A DNA stretch of 64,000 nt from Thinopyrum elongatum (lineage: Eukaryota; Streptophyta; Magnoliopsida; Poales; Poaceae), in the NCBI GenBank assembly GCA_011799875.1, contig CM022297.1, forward strand, positions 445,829,292 to 445,893,291. Direction: 5' to 3'. Shown here one piece after another: positions 33,025 through 45,696 of the stretch (its first letter is position 1; the number at the start of each line of letters is the position of its first letter). Position numbers and translations under genes: made by a program. A model generated the notes under the pieces. It saw only the letters and a list, made by a program, of their open reading frames with translations. It was not told the origin of the DNA and did no database searches.

Positions 33025-34188
33025 TGCTTGAATAGGACCGAAAAGCGAACCATTTTTCACATCAGTTAGAAATTCCGCAAAATTCATGTTGAAAACTCAT
33101 GTAACAATATCAGGTCGATCAGCAGGAACCTGTCCAGGCTCAGAAGCAAGAGCATCAATAATTTCTTGCCACTTTGGATTACATGTGAAAGTGATGAATA
33201 AATCTGGAGCACCATATTCACGACAAATAGCCATTCCATCATGATAATTTAAAACCATATATCGGCACCCACCAGTAAAACTTCCATGCAGTATAAATTG
33301 CACACCAACATTCTTTCCAGTCGAACTACCTTCTCCCATTGCATCAGATATTCCCTGGTAAGTCTCAGATCGTAAATTATCCTGATTCCAAAAATGATAC
33401 TCCAAACGGTCAGATTCAACACAAGAATAAGCATTGACAGCCACCTGTTGACTAAGTCGCCCACAGCAGGTATAAGGATTTGGTTCACCCTCACGGTAAT
33501 GAAGATAGTACCCATAATACTCCAACATAGAAACTTGGCCCCGTGGCACTTTAGAACGCCGAGGCACAATAGCACCAGTATCAGGTGTCTCTTCAAACAG
33601 AACACCACGTGCATTCACATTGGAAGAATCATCATCATTGTTCACATATTTAACACCCAAATGATAACTTTTATCCCCATATGGGAAAAGCAAGGGGTAC
33701 TGCAGAGCCATAAGGTTAGAATTGAGAGAAGACACGTGCTCCAACATACCAGCATGTGTCTGTACAACCACATCGAATTTCTTGCGCTCAGGAGTAAGAT
33801 CACCAACAATCACAGCAGCCACCTCCGAGGCAGTTGGACCAGAAAAACGCGTGCCGTGAGGCCCACCATCATTTCCTAAGAAGCGGATAGAAACATTTGG
33901 CCCATCAGGAGAAGACAAATTTTGGCGAGCAATTCTGTATTTGTGTACCAAACGATGATGTCTATTCAACATATCAATTAGGCTCGCTACTATCTCCGGA
34001 TCAGGCTCAAGAGAACTATCACCTTCACAATCAAACACATTAATTCTGCTTTTGACTTCGTCAGCTGAATCAACAATATATAACTGTGCAAACTTAGGAC
34101 TTTCATCTTCAGAAGGAAGAAGAGGACCAATTCTGTGATAAACGACCCCGTTCATCTTGAATACATATGCGCCACCCCCGACGTTAAC
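33025..34188 (-). pseudogene. Helitron Rep, N-terminal domain (Helitron_like_N)
   Basis: A 364-codon open stretch with GPLLPSEDESPKFAQLYI, YPLLFPYGDKSYHLG, a Tyr-rich LEYYGYYLHYR and LFITFTCNPKWQEI, all typical of the conserved domain before the HUH motif. A TGA follows DIVT near 33097-33099 where Arg is usual (CGA to TGA). The same frame continues with VFNMNFAEFLTDV. At 34188 the CACTA element begins; the frame resumes at 40578. Confidence 0.88.
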
Positions 34189-34216
34189 CACTACAAGAAA
34201 TATGTCAACTTGCGAC

Positions 34217-34480
34217 CATCACTATTGGTCGCTGAATGGTCATTGCTTTTCATTTGTGACCTTTTTGTGACCAAAAAGAGATGGTCAAAAGCTGACCGTC
34301 TTTAATGAAAATTAACGACCTTCTTTGTGATAAGGTCGTTGAAGGCAAAGACCAAAACAAAAGGTCGTTGATCCTACAACCAATTGATTTGGTCGCTGGT
34401 TGTCTGCCCAGGCTACGTCGGATCCGACGTGGCAACCTGAAGTGGCAAAATTGCGACCAAATGAAAAGGTCGTTGATTAG
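34217..34480. repeat. Left subterminal repeats of the CACTA element
   Basis: GGTCGCTG, AAGGTCGTTG, TTGTGACC and GACCAAA recur about every 20-40 bases in both directions: the pattern of transposase-binding subterminal repeats. The counterpart is at about 40330-40560. Confidence 0.75.
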
Positions 34481-37199
34481 AATTAGCCCGGTCTAGTTCA
34501 CTGTTCTACATGGGCCTAGCCCAACAATTCGAGTTTTTTTTTAAAGTCAATTCTTGTGGGCTACATGGGCCAAGCCCAATATTTTAGCTTCTTTATTTTT
34601 ATTTTTGGGCCTTGGCCTTCTTACAATCAATTGATTTTCTATTTTTAGTCATTATATTTTGGAGTTGGTCCCACTAGTCAGATGGGTCCCATTAGTCATA
34701 ATGCGATACATCGGTCCCACATGTCAGAAATTTTAAAATTGCTCAGATTGTATTCATAACAGGTCAAGTTTCCATTTCACATCTTCTCAACATACATAAT
34801 CACTATTTCAAATAGGACAGAACAAATATAATTCATCAAATAACACTACATTTACAATATTACAATTTATAGTCTACTACAAAACCAAAAAACTCTTTGC
34901 TAAGTAGGGCTTCACTGCTTCACACTTGGCTTCACGGCTTCACACTCCAAAAAATTAGGCCTGGAGCTCCTGTAAAAGAGTGAACATAAAGGCTACCAGC
35001 ATTAGAGTGTATTGAATTCCTTCGACGATTAGCTTAAATAAAGGAAAACAAGTAAGAAAAGCACATACATGTTGTCCTTGTAAGGCGAACGCACAGAACA
35101 GCAGGTTCCAGCGACGGCAGTGAAAAATGTGGCTGTAGACACGAATACAAGGGAGACTTGAGCGCCAAGGGTAGATTTGCGCAGAGACAAACAAAGAGAC
35201 AAAACCACAGCCAGTTTGCGCGGCGAGCTGCTCACCTGTGTTGGGAGTGGCGGAGATGTGAGTCGGCGTTAAGCAAAACAGCAGCTCGGTTGAGTGCCAA
35301 GGGGGAGTAAGGTTGATCCAGAACCCAGGACACTCCAGACTGCAACTTTTCACAAGAACAGAATCACTACAGAGAAAATTATACAAGAACAGAGCATAGA
35401 AGCAGATTAATTATAAGAAACCAAAAACTGAATCATTGCAGATCAGATTACACAGGAACAGAATGTAGAAGCAGATTATATGGAAGCAAAAACCAAATCA
35501 TTACGGAGCACATAATAATACATGAAGAGAAAGAAGCAACTATACAGGCCAAAACTGGACAAACCACAAACAACAACAACAACAACAACAACAACAGAAG
35601 TATCCCTGTTTGCATCATGTTGAACAGCACAAGCAGCCATATATGCATCACAAACAAAGAACATCTCAATTAAGCACAAGTAACAAAGTAGCGGAGATGG
35701 ATGACTCATAGCAGGGGTTTAGGATAATGCCCACAAACTTGTATGCGTCAAGTATTTATAAACAAAACAGTGTCATGTCTTTGGAAACAGAGGGAGTAAA
35801 AAGAAATATGAGCATAAGGTCTTTAATAAGTAGACTCAAAGGCACATGCCATCACAGAGAAGATAAAAGCACTTGCATATTAAGACTGCAGTGCCTAGGC
35901 TACAAGTTAATACAATTGACACAAGTTAATACAAGCCTGATGTACTACTCTGGCTAAGAAGAAGCAGGTATTTTAGTAGTATAGGAAGGAAACATCGGAT
36001 TACAAATTAGTGCCATTACCACCCACACCCAGCAGAAAGTGACAAGCAGAAGTCAAAAAACATCTGTATAGAGTTAGCTTATAAGTGAGCCATTTCTCAA
36101 GATGGCTATGATCTTTCCTACAAGCCGCAGCCGCCAATCTAATGCTAAATGTGAATGGAGTGGACTCGAGGACAGCAGAATTTATTACAAGAAATTTTAA
36201 ACCTTCAGATCAGAAGTTGAATTTATTACTTGAATAGATTACACATAGTAAAACTTCATGGTTAACTCGGGTTACTCATTAGTGAAAAAAAGTGCAGTTT
36301 TAAGCCTCGTTCAGGAAGGACCAAAGTTCAGAATTTCACTCAAACTCCTACAGAAAACAAAACCTGGGAGTAAACCAAAGTGTTCCACAACCAACCAGAA
36401 AAGGATGCTAATCCACCACTAGACCAATAACACATATAAAATTTTGTGCAGAAGGATGCTAACTTGATGTAGAAGGCATCACAAGAAAGTACATCTCTTG
36501 CCAGTTTCATGACCCACACATAACCAGCGTATATCTAAAACATAGGTAGGTATCCAGCGGACAAAAATAACTTTGTTAGTAAATAAGGGTTTCATCACAA
36601 GACTTCACATCTCTTGTCAGTTTGACCCACACAGAAAAAAACCGAATAATGCATTTCAACTTAGGAAAAAAACATTTATACTTAAGTTGTTAAACAGAAT
36701 CGTAGAATGCCATCACGTAATCCAGAAAAATCGAACACATATATATGCATGCTTGTCAAAGTTTCATTCCATGACATCGTGACTCCATGCATGAACTCAC
36801 TCACCAATCATGTGCATGAACTCACTCATCAATCATGTGCAAATTATATCCCTCCCTCCCCAAATAAGTACTGAAATTTCTCTCTGAAAATGCAAACAAA
36901 CATTAAACTAGATTCCTGGACAAAAGTATTTTGGCTCCCAACAGCCCAATATAATGACAATGTAAAGAGACAGGTTGGATGATTTTACCCTTGAGTAATC
37001 TGAGCAGCTAGAACCGACGTCCTCCCCCTCTGCACGCTATCCTCTCTTCGCTGTCTCAACCGAACCATCGTCTTCCTTGACACCCGCAGCACCTCGTCTT
37101 ACCTTGGTGATGGCCTGCACAAATCCCCTGCACGGATCATATCAGACCTAACCAAGAAGAAGCAGGGGAGGGGAGGGGAGGAGGGACGAGCAAGGCTGC
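34481..37199. other. CACTA interior without recognisable genes
   Basis: AT-rich. Contains short runs of open frame but nothing with domain character. A (CAA)n microsatellite of about nine units lies at 35569-35596. Confidence 0.5.
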
Positions 37200-38050
37200 A
37201 CCTTCATGGCGTCGGTCGGCAGCAGGGTGGGTCGTAGCAGCTCCTCCTCTCCCTCTTGGATTCCATGATGCAGGCAGAAAATGAGATTCAGATGTTAGAG
37301 GAGAAGAATAGGACTAGGATAGGGGAGGAGGGATTCGTACCCACCCTTGCCGATCTACCGTTGCATTCGTGGTTGAGGAGATGGGGGGAGCTCCATCTCC
37401 TTCCATGGCGGTGTCCCGTCCGACGAAGGAAGGCACTCCTTCTCATCTTCCATGGCGCAGGCACATGGTGCTGGCGTCCCGGCGAGGGCGGCATCGCAGC
37501 CGCACGCTCCATTGTGCTGCCCCACCGAGACGCAGGTGGGTGCAGATCCGGTGCCGGCGCCGTCGTGGCCCCGTCCCCATCCATCCATGGGTGGTTGAGG
37601 GGCGAGGATCTCCCCATCCATCCCTATGGCAGGAGGGAGAGCTGCGGACGGAGGGATGTCGCCGGTGGCATTGGGATTGGAGAGGGGTCGGGGGGAGAGA
37701 AGGATCTCGAGAGGAATCGGTTAGGGTTTGGGTTTCTCCCTCCCTCGGGTTCCTCTCTCCCTTCTGATGAGGGACGGGGAGGGGCGAGAGGAGGAGGGCG
37801 TGGGGAACGCCATGGACGGCGGTGAGCTCCGCCGGAGGTAGGTGGCGGCGGCGATCTGGAAGGAGGAGGCGAGCTCTCACTCTCGCTCGATCTAGAAGGG
37901 TTCGGTGGGATCAATGGATGGATGTGGGAAAGAAAGGAGGCGGGGGGGGGTGGATGGAAACTGACCGAGCTAGGGTTGGTGTGGAAGGGTCAAGGACAGC
38001 CGTTGGATCCGCGAGCATCCGACGGTGTTTGATGCGATCCGCGTGAGACG
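37200..38050 (-). other. GC-rich, gene-like block in the CACTA element
   Basis: On the minus strand the block looks like a cereal 5' UTR and first exon: a CT- and Pro/Ser-rich stretch (SESESSPPPSRSPPPPTSGG near 37850), then overlapping Arg- and Pro-rich frames, and a small ATG frame near 37265 (MESKREEELLRP). Neither strand has a conserved domain, and frames overlap on both strands. It may be a captured gene promoter and exon, or composition only. No function is assigned. Confidence 0.35.
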
Positions 38051-38159
38051 TCCACGGACCAATCAGAATGCAGTACACGCTTACGACGTTATGACCATGT
38101 AAATTGGTCGTAGTTGACTAAAAATAACGTGTTAAAATTATCTCAGCTATTTTATGACT

Positions 38160-39245
38160 TGAGAAATTAAAAAAAATGGAAAACCTTCTCATTGTGTCAC
38201 CAAATGTGAACTAGTTTTCAGGAAAAATAACAAAGATGGAATAAGATAAATATCTTTAAAAAGGTGTCATGAGAAATGAGTTTTTTGGAGAGAAAAAAAG
38301 CATTTTCCATTTTTCGAGTGCACAAAATGAGTTTTTTTTATGAAGGACCTACAAAATATTTGTTACAAAATTGGACCAAATCATTTTTCTAAAATAATAT
38401 GCCATATTTAATGTACAATTGATCAAACGGTTGGGTGTCAAAAGTTTTGATTCACCTCTCGTGAAAAAGACAAATTTTCGTCGATCCAGTAGGAAGCGGG
38501 TCAAATTTAAACTGCAGCTGCCTCATAGTTTGCTCTTTATTTTTTCCAAAAATCATTTATAGGCACATAAGTATCTATTTAATCAGAGAAACACCAAAAG
38601 TTTTCTAAGATTCAACCACTAGCTAGGAACGGTCATGCCCGCTGTTTTGACCGCATTTTGAAACGAGCATAAAAAATTCAAAAAAAATCAAAAAATTAGA
38701 AAACCTTCGCATTGTGTCATTATATGTGACCAAGTTACCAGGAAAAATAATAAACTTGTAATAAGGCAATTCTTTAAAAAAAGTGTTATGAGAAATGAGC
38801 TATCATGTGTGAAGATTCATGTCTTTCAAGCCAAATGATCAATCTTATGGCCACATTCATGGCATAATTTTTTCAAATGATCTCATATTGTGCACAAGGG
38901 TGCATCTTGGAATGGCAAACAATGTTTCCTAAGGGAGTTTTCATTTTCTTTGGACAAAAAATCAATTTTCCATTTTTCGAGTGCCCAAAATGAGTTTTTT
39001 TGTGAAGGACCTACCATATATTTGTTGCAAAATTGAATCAAATCAATTTTATAAAATACTAGGCCATATTTAATGCACAATTAACCAAATGGTTGGGTGT
39101 CAAAAGTTTTGATCCACCACTGGTGAAAAAGACAAATTTCCGCCGATTGAGTAGGAAGCGGGTCAAATTTGAACTGCAGCTGCCTCATAGTTTGCTCTTT
39201 ATTTTTTTCAAAAATCATTTATAGGTACATAAGTATCTATTTAAT
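38160..39245. repeat. Diverged direct duplication in the CACTA interior
   Basis: 38160-38590 and 38680-39245 share long segments in order: AAAACCTTCnCATTGTGTCA, CAGGAAAAATAA, CATTTTTCGAGTGC, TGGGTGTCAAAAGTTTTGAT and GCAGCTGCCTCATAGTTTGC. The second copy has about 140 extra bases. A subterminal-like TATGACCATGTAAATTGGTCGT sits just before, near 38091. Confidence 0.75.
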
Positions 39246-40330
39246 CAGAAATACATGGTTTGGTGGCGATATGTTGAGGTTTGGATGGTGGCCAAGGGCC
39301 CCAACTCCAGAGCGCGTAAACTCGCATGCCCGCCGCGTGCTCACCGCTTGACCGTGGCGTTGCCAAGCATTCTGGGCGGCCTAGGCATGTCTAGTGGGTT
39401 GGGCACTCCCCCGGTAGGTGTTAGGAAGAAGAAGGCAATAGAAGAATCTCACGAGGAGACTGAACTAAGCTCAAACATGAATTAGCAGCCAAGTGTTTGA
39501 TTAGTGGTAGGGAAAATGCACATGGCCAATGGGCCTGAGGTTTGGCCGAGGATGGTCATCTACTAAGGACACTTTCTTGGAAAATTTGCATCTCGAATGG
39601 AGGAGCCTAGGCGTCACTTGCTTTGCAAAGTACCACACTAGAAGGAAATATGAATGTTGAAGCTGGACTCAAAGGAATGAATGGACTGATCTGAAGTTTG
39701 GAGGAGGATGATAATTTGGGCATATGAAGGCACTATAAAAATTTCATACCATTTGGATAAATAAAAATGGTACTTCCTTCATAGTGCTCTCCACTGAACA
39801 GAAAATTAGGAAAAATGTTGAGGGAATTTGGATAGATTAAATGAGCTAATATTTGGTGGAGGGAGGTTATATGGGTAGGGTCATGTCCTGGTAAATTTTC
39901 AGCAATTATAATTTAACATAAAATATAGTTGCTTCACAAACTGAAAATATTACCAGAAACAAAGATTGGATGGTGAGCTCACATGGATTGTTAGATGGGG
40001 CTAAAATTTTGTGGAGAGATATGATTTGGGAATATAGAAGATGTGGCAAAAATTTAGCTCATTAGGATATGCCTAACTAGTACTTTCTTCACAAAGGTTC
40101 TAGCTGAATAGAAACTTTGGAAATTTGCCGAGGAAGATTTACTAGGCAAATGGAGCTGAATATTGTCATGAGGCAATGATTTGGATAGTAAAGAATGCCC
40201 AATTTTTGTGAATTTTGGGAATGACAGAAATATAGGCTGCTTCACAACCTAGGGCAAAAATTGACACATAGACATGACACATAGGCAAAACTGATGAGGT
40301 GGCGCCTAGTCATAGCAATGCACCACAATT
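39246..40330. other. CACTA right interior
   Basis: No recognisable gene. A short frame at 39255-39485 has no domain. Confidence 0.4.
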
Positions 40331-40577
40331 TACAAGGCTATGACCATTTATATTGGTTGTTATCAGCTAGAAATAAGGCAGCGGACCAGTGCTGTTTGCT
40401 TTACGACCATTTCGTGTAAGGAAATTACGACCTTTTGACCAAAATGGTCGTTATAGTTTAGGGTTTGGAGCCCCCCGAACAGCTTTTGACCAATTGGTCT
40501 CAAATGGTCATAGATTTATGACCAATTCTTGCAGGGTCACTGCCAGAAGGTCACAAGTTGACATATTTCTTGTAGTG

Positions 40578-40763
40578 AACACTGTGATCGATTTGAGCAC
40601 CAAGAGATGTGAAACAAAACATAGAATTATAATGTCTAATCAAGCGCATGAAACGGGCACAAACAGGACCACCATTGAAACGAAGTAAATCCTTCAATGG
40701 ACGGGGCCAATCAGCAAACTTTGGCAAAGAAATCTTGCCATCTCGGCAGCAACCGGTATAAAT
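40578..40763 (-). pseudogene. Helitron Rep, segment between CACTA and MULE insertions
   Basis: Encodes CCRDGKISLPKF and a following stretch ending GAQIDHSV, which runs straight into NVGGGAYVFKMNG beyond the CACTA insertion. On its other side it joins 60474 onward (IYTG) when the MULE-like insertion is skipped. This segment therefore ties the left and right parts of the Helitron together. Confidence 0.88.
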
Positions 40764-40967
40764 GGAAAACGTTTTGTTTAAGCCGGCTGATTTCTTGTTT
40801 CTGCAAGTCGCCTCGATAGATCGACACGTGTTCCGTGGAAACGATGCACCGCCCCGCAACCTTATCCTTTTCCTGGACCAAGTCGTCCTCTTCATCTGGA
40901 CACCCGATCCCCTCTCTCCCCATTCCCCTGCAGTCTTGCTCTCTTCTCTTCTTGAGCGCCTCCGCCT

Positions 40968-41964
40968 CTATCCCTCACCTCTCCCACCCCCCGGTCGGCA
41001 AGCTACTACTGCTACAAGGGGCGCCACCGCGCTGCGATGGCTGCCACTTGACGAGGAGCCGTAGCTGCGGGGGGAGCGATGGTGCGCATGTTGTGGGTGG
41101 CGGCGCGAGATCCCGTGGAGCTGCGTGGTAGTGGCCACCGGAGCTGCAGATGACGACGGTGTCGCAGGCGGGCGACCACTCGCTGCATGCTGCAATGGGA
41201 GGCTGAGGAGAGGAACATCGCAATATCGGGCGGCCAGAGCTCCGTCGCCACCGCGTGCTGCGTCGCAGCATCTCTGTCGCCTTCGCGTGATTTGTCGCAG
41301 CACCCCATCGCCGTTGAGTTGTGCTGCAGTGAAGCTTCGCCGGCTCCCATCGGGTGCGGTGGTGGAGTACCGCTGCGTCGGTGTTGGCGGGTTGTCAGTG
41401 CTGCATTGAAGCACCGGCGGGGCTGCAATGAAGCGCCACCGGAGTTGTAGTGAAGCGCCGCGGTGGTCGTTGAAGCTCCAGCGAGGTTGCAATGAAGCGT
41501 CATGGCAGTCGTTGGAGCTTCGGCGAAGTTGCAGTGAAGCACCACAGCCGTCGTTGGAAGCTCCGGCGAGGTTGCAATGAACCGTCACTAGACGCCATCG
41601 GTGCTGCCATGGGAGCTGTTGTGTGGACATGGGAGCTGAGTCGTGCTGCCTGATCCTGCGGCTGGAAGCATCTGAAGCGGTTGGCTGTGGGATGCGGCTA
41701 TGTAACACTCGTGGGATCTCATCGGGCGGCGACCCCATGGATCTCGTCGGCAGCCGGGGATGCTGCCATGCAACGCGCGTGATGCCCTGTCCTCGCGGGG
41801 CGGCGAAGCTGCAGTGCAACACATGTGCTGTGATCCGCGAGTCTTGCCGACGGCGGAAGCTGTAATGCGACGTGCCTGCCGCTGGCGCCGGTGACGGAGC
41901 TGCAATGCAACATGTGGTGTTGTGGACGGTGGATCTCGACGGCGGCGGAGTTGTAATGCGGCGG
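40968..41964 (-). other. Gene-like frame with 14-residue repeats inside the MULE-like element
   Basis: A long minus-strand frame (ATG at 41990 lies in the Copia LTR, so the true start is lost). It repeats GASLQLRRSSNDC-like units of about 14 residues at least four times between 41395 and 41590, encoded by 42-43-bp DNA repeats with GTTGCAATGAAGC and TCGTTGGAGCTTCGGCG. It is rich in Arg, Ser, Ala and Pro and has no known domain. It may be a captured gene fragment or GC-driven open frame. Confidence 0.35.
41395..41600. repeat. 42-43-bp GC-rich tandem repeats
   Basis: Four to five imperfect units built on (G/A)GTTGCAATGAAGC followed by GTCGTTGGAGCTCCGGCG. Related GCTGCAATGCAAC words continue to 41960 and, across the Copia insertion, at 60167-60180. 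Confidence 0.75.
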
Positions 41965-43514
41965 GTGTAGGAGATATACCCTAGAGGCAATAATAAATGT
42001 TATTGATTATCTCCCTGTTCATAATTATGTTTATATTCCATGCTATAACTGCTATGGTTCTCGAGTCTACAATAACCACGAGGCTCGGAGGAAGACTCAT
42101 ATGCACGTGTGGAATAATAAACGGTAAAATGTATTCCTAGCCTGGCCTCTAAGACTAGCTCAAGTGTTGCATGATGGTTCTGTTTTCCTGATCATGGGCA
42201 TGTCTATGCCAGCAACTTTGAGGGCACAATGTTAGAAGAACATTTGTGTTGAATCAACCCGAATTGATGTTATGCTATGAGATTCTTTCGTCACAAGTTA
42301 TGGTTAATAACACAGAGATGGTTAACGTTTGCATGATTCCTCATACCATGAGAGTATCGAGTTTCTTCATGCTTGATTCAAGAACTTTGGGGTTTGTTAA
42401 ACGTCATCCGTAACTAGATGGCTATTACGGCGGCTTACGGGTTCATGGGAAAGTATGTCAAGTAACTTGATAGCTCAAGATTGGGATTTGCGCCTCCGAC
42501 GATGGAGAGATATCTCTGGGCCCTCTCGGTGTTACGGTATCCATCATCGTCTGGCCAGACTCAGGGTGATTTGATCACAGGGATGCCGGAACACGGGAAC
42601 GAGAAACGAGAACAATACTGGTAACGAGGTAACTGGCATAGTGGACAAGTTGTTGATCCACGGGGATGCCAAAATGTCTCACCTCGGGTATTTGTAACAT
42701 ATCGTGAAGCAACAGGAATAGCACACGGGAACTGGAGGTTCACTCGAATATTCATTCGTGTGGGTATAGGGGTCAATATGGGTGTCCACGGCTCCAATGT
42801 TGATCATTGATCGGAAGGGGTTCCGGGTCATGTCTATACTTCACCGAACCTATAGGGTCACATGCTTAAGGGTCATCTATCTGCTGAATACTAGATAGGG
42901 AATCTGAGAGAAAGTCTCCGGAAAAGGTTTTCGGAGACAGCGGAAAAGTTACGAAGAGAGAGGTCACCGGATGAGTTCAGGTAAAACTGAAAAGTTGTTT
43001 CAGGGGATACCATTAAGTCAAATTGGTCTCGGCACACGCTCGATAATTCTTGGAGGGTGCCAGAATCATTCTGGAAACTTTTGGGAATTTTCAGGAAGAA
43101 AAACCGGAAATGCTCCGGAGCTGCCGAAACCACTTCAGATTCTTTTCACAGATGAAAATCACTAATCCGAAATTGTTTCGAAACGCGTTGACAATTATTT
43201 TAGTGGTTACTAGAAATGTTCTAAGCCCACATAAATATTTTCAGTTCGAACGGACGCTGAAAATTGTCATCGTGAATAGTGAAAGTGATTTTTGGGATAT
43301 TTTTGGAAAACCACCTTTTGGGATATTTTACAAAAGGCTTCTACAAGGGCTTCGGAGCCAAGGAAGCCCCTCATGGGGGTCCCCAAGGGTGTGGCTGGCC
43401 AAGATGGGTGGAGCTCCACATGGCATCCATTTTCCCTCTTATGCCCTTTGTGTATGACATAAAGTGGGGGCATTTTTGGGTTTTTGGAATGGCAACTCTA
43501 CCCCTTGGTTTTCC

Positions 43515-43522
43515 TATAAATA
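43515..43522 (+). promoter_or_regulatory. TATA box in 5' LTR of Copia 2
   Basis: TATAAATA in CCTATAAATAGGAGG, conserved at 59536-59543 in the 3' LTR. Confidence 0.75.
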
Positions 43523-43737
43523 GGAGGTGAGGGGGCTTACCAAACCTCATCCCTTCTCACATACACATGCCATTTGACTTGTCTAGCTTATCTCTCCCTC
43601 CCAGCGAAATAGTTTCGTAGAGCCGAAAGGCTGTCTGGGTTCCGGCAGGAACTAGTTCTGGATGGCGAAGCCTTGCCAGATAGATGACACCGTATGTGTG
43701 CAACTCTGTAGAGAGATCGTTATTTCGGTATTAGTTC

Positions 43738-43905
43738 GAGAGTGCCTCCCGACGGGCTGTTCGTGTGACCGTCTGAGTTTTGAGGGTCCTCCCGAAGGGC
43801 TGTCCGAGTGACCGTCCGAGTTTCGAAGGTCCTCCTAAAGGGCTGTCCGACACATCGTTCGTGGGACTGTTCGACTGCCTCCTGGAGGGCTGTCCGAGGG
43901 GCAGA
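43738..43905 (+). repeat. GGGCTGTCCGAG repeats in the LTR
   Basis: Four to five imperfect copies of about 42 bp built on GTCCTCCCGAAGGGCTGTCCGAGTGACC. The same cluster is in the 3' LTR at about 59760-59920, so it predates insertion. Confidence 0.75.
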
Positions 43906-44102
43906 TGAGGGTATACATCCTCGCGGTTGGGAGGTTGTAAATCCTAGCTGCGGGGATCTGCACCACCGATCGTCATCGACTCTACTTACGCTACGCTACG
44001 AGTCGGTAACGAAAATGATCAAACCTTGTATGCAGTCTCCATAGTGGTCCTCGGCTGGTGCGTAGGTCGGAAAATTTTTGTTTTCTACTGCGTTACCCTA
44101 CA

Positions 44103-45691
44103 GTGGCATCATGAGCCGTGCTATGCGTAGATGCAGGTTGCGATCTAGAATACATAGAGATGTATGGGTGTTGCACAATATAATTAGGTAGTAGAAGAGT
44201 TCTATTACTGAAAATTATTTGTGCGGGTAGCAGATGAAATCTGCATATTTCTGATCTTGATAACAGCATGGTGGAGTTTCAATGTTCTGGCAATCCGCGA
44301 TCCTGATTGATCAACGAAGTGCTAACAGTTCATTGAATTCCACCGTAGTTAAAAAGAAAGATGAAATTTCGCAGACGAAAGGGCAATGTAGATATGATCT
44401 GCACGGGGGTCATGCGTATGACGAAGTTCAGTATGGGGCTCGAGATTTTATTATCTCATGTTTCATAACTTGAATTATCATACTTGATGATGGACGTTGG
44501 TAGCTTCGGTTTGTTTCGAAACCTTAGAAGCCACGTAAAACAAGTTTTTGCATGAACCGATTAGAGATGCCTAACTTGGTTTTGCAGGAGGGTTTGCCTG
44601 TGCATGTGATGTGGTATAGCAGTGCTCATAATAATTTGATTATGTATGAGATGACTATATGATGTAAATTGATTAACATTACCTGCGTGTCATGATTCGG
44701 CATGATGGCTGGAGCCATATGATTGTCACTTTAATGACCTGCGTGTCAACCTCAAGTAATGCACTTATTTTTTTAGCTATAGAGATAGCAATATTATCTG
44801 GTGCATCGACAAGGTGGTGGCAATCTTCGCAAAGGTGAACACCGACGCGAATGCCGAAGACAAAGAAATACAAGACTTCTCCGTCAGAAAGGGCTATACC
44901 ATATCATGCTATTATGAATTGCCTGAGATGTTTATCCCTTATGATGCACCCTTTTTGATTGCGCGGTAGTCGCTTTTTATTAGGGTGATCTCTCACTTAA
45001 AATATCAAGTAGTTAGTGTTCTCCCAAGTGTAGCACCGTCACGACACCTATCTCTTCGGGGCATCACATGATCTCCATGGGTGCGAACGATTAGACGAGT
45101 GTGAGGGGGTGAGTTGAGACCTCGCAGCGAGATCACTTGGTTGTCTTGACGTTCAGGCAGGACAGTCCTGAGCTCGGAACACACGCATCGAAAGATGAAC
45201 AAGAATCACATAGAGATGTGACCGGCAAGTTTGCCTACCGATTGAAGTTCGCGCCATTTGAGTTCATCTCGAACCGTGGCGTTGAATTAAAATGCGGGTC
45301 TTGTATCACTCACAATCAATTATGAGAGATATTGATTTGAGTGGGAGCGCACTGTAGAATTGACTTGTTTAATTCTCAGTGCAATTAATTTTGAACACTG
45401 TCTAAAGTGCGATTTGCATAACATGTGTAGAATAATGGCTCGCGTTTCCACCTTCCCTGTTAGATTTGAATAGCTGTTAAATATGTGGTTAAAACTTTAC
45501 TGTTGGTAACGTAATGCGAGGATTGTCCTCAAGAGTGCCGAGATGGACTTTGTCCTATCACATACTTTCGGTGTTCTCCCGCTAATGCTATGGATCATGT
45601 GACTCTCGTCCTTCGATCCAAAAGCTAGAATTCCGTTTCAGTCAAGTGCAATACGTTTGCTTCCATGAGACCCGAACTTCGAAAGTTTTGG
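44103..45691 (+). pseudogene. Copia 2 interior, left part
   Basis: Starts with the primer site (44104-44117). The rest should be leader and gag of a Copia element, but no frame longer than about 80 codons and no gag motif can be recognised. The region ends at the nested insertion (45697), with GATAG at 45692-45696. Confidence 0.55.
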
Positions 45692-45696
45692 GATAG

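Larger units (their letters stand above)
34189..40577. mobile_element. Non-autonomous CACTA element, 6.4 kb
   Basis: Termini CACTACAAGAAATATGTCAA and the inverted copy at the far end (28 bases with one mismatch), flanked by AAC at 34186-34188 and 40578-40580. Subterminal regions carry many GGTCGTT, TGACC and GGTCGC words in both orientations. No transposase domain is detectable. The interior has an exon-like GC-rich block and a tandem duplication. It interrupts the Helitron Rep gene between codons for SV and NV; removal with one AAC restores the frame. Confidence 0.93.
41965..44102 (+). repeat. 5' LTR of Copia 2
   Basis: Begins TGTAGGAGATATACCCTAG and ends GCGTTACCCTACA. Has a TATAAATA box at 43515-43522 and, downstream of it, a cluster of short direct repeats (43738-43905). 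Confidence 0.9.

Noticed and set aside
37256..37914. A real protein gene in the CACTA element
   Set aside because: Frames are open on both strands, no domain is seen and splice sites are not convincing; kept only as a gene-like block.
41965..41990. ATG at 41990 as the start of the 340-codon frame
   Set aside because: The ATG lies inside the later-inserted Copia LTR, so it is not the native start.
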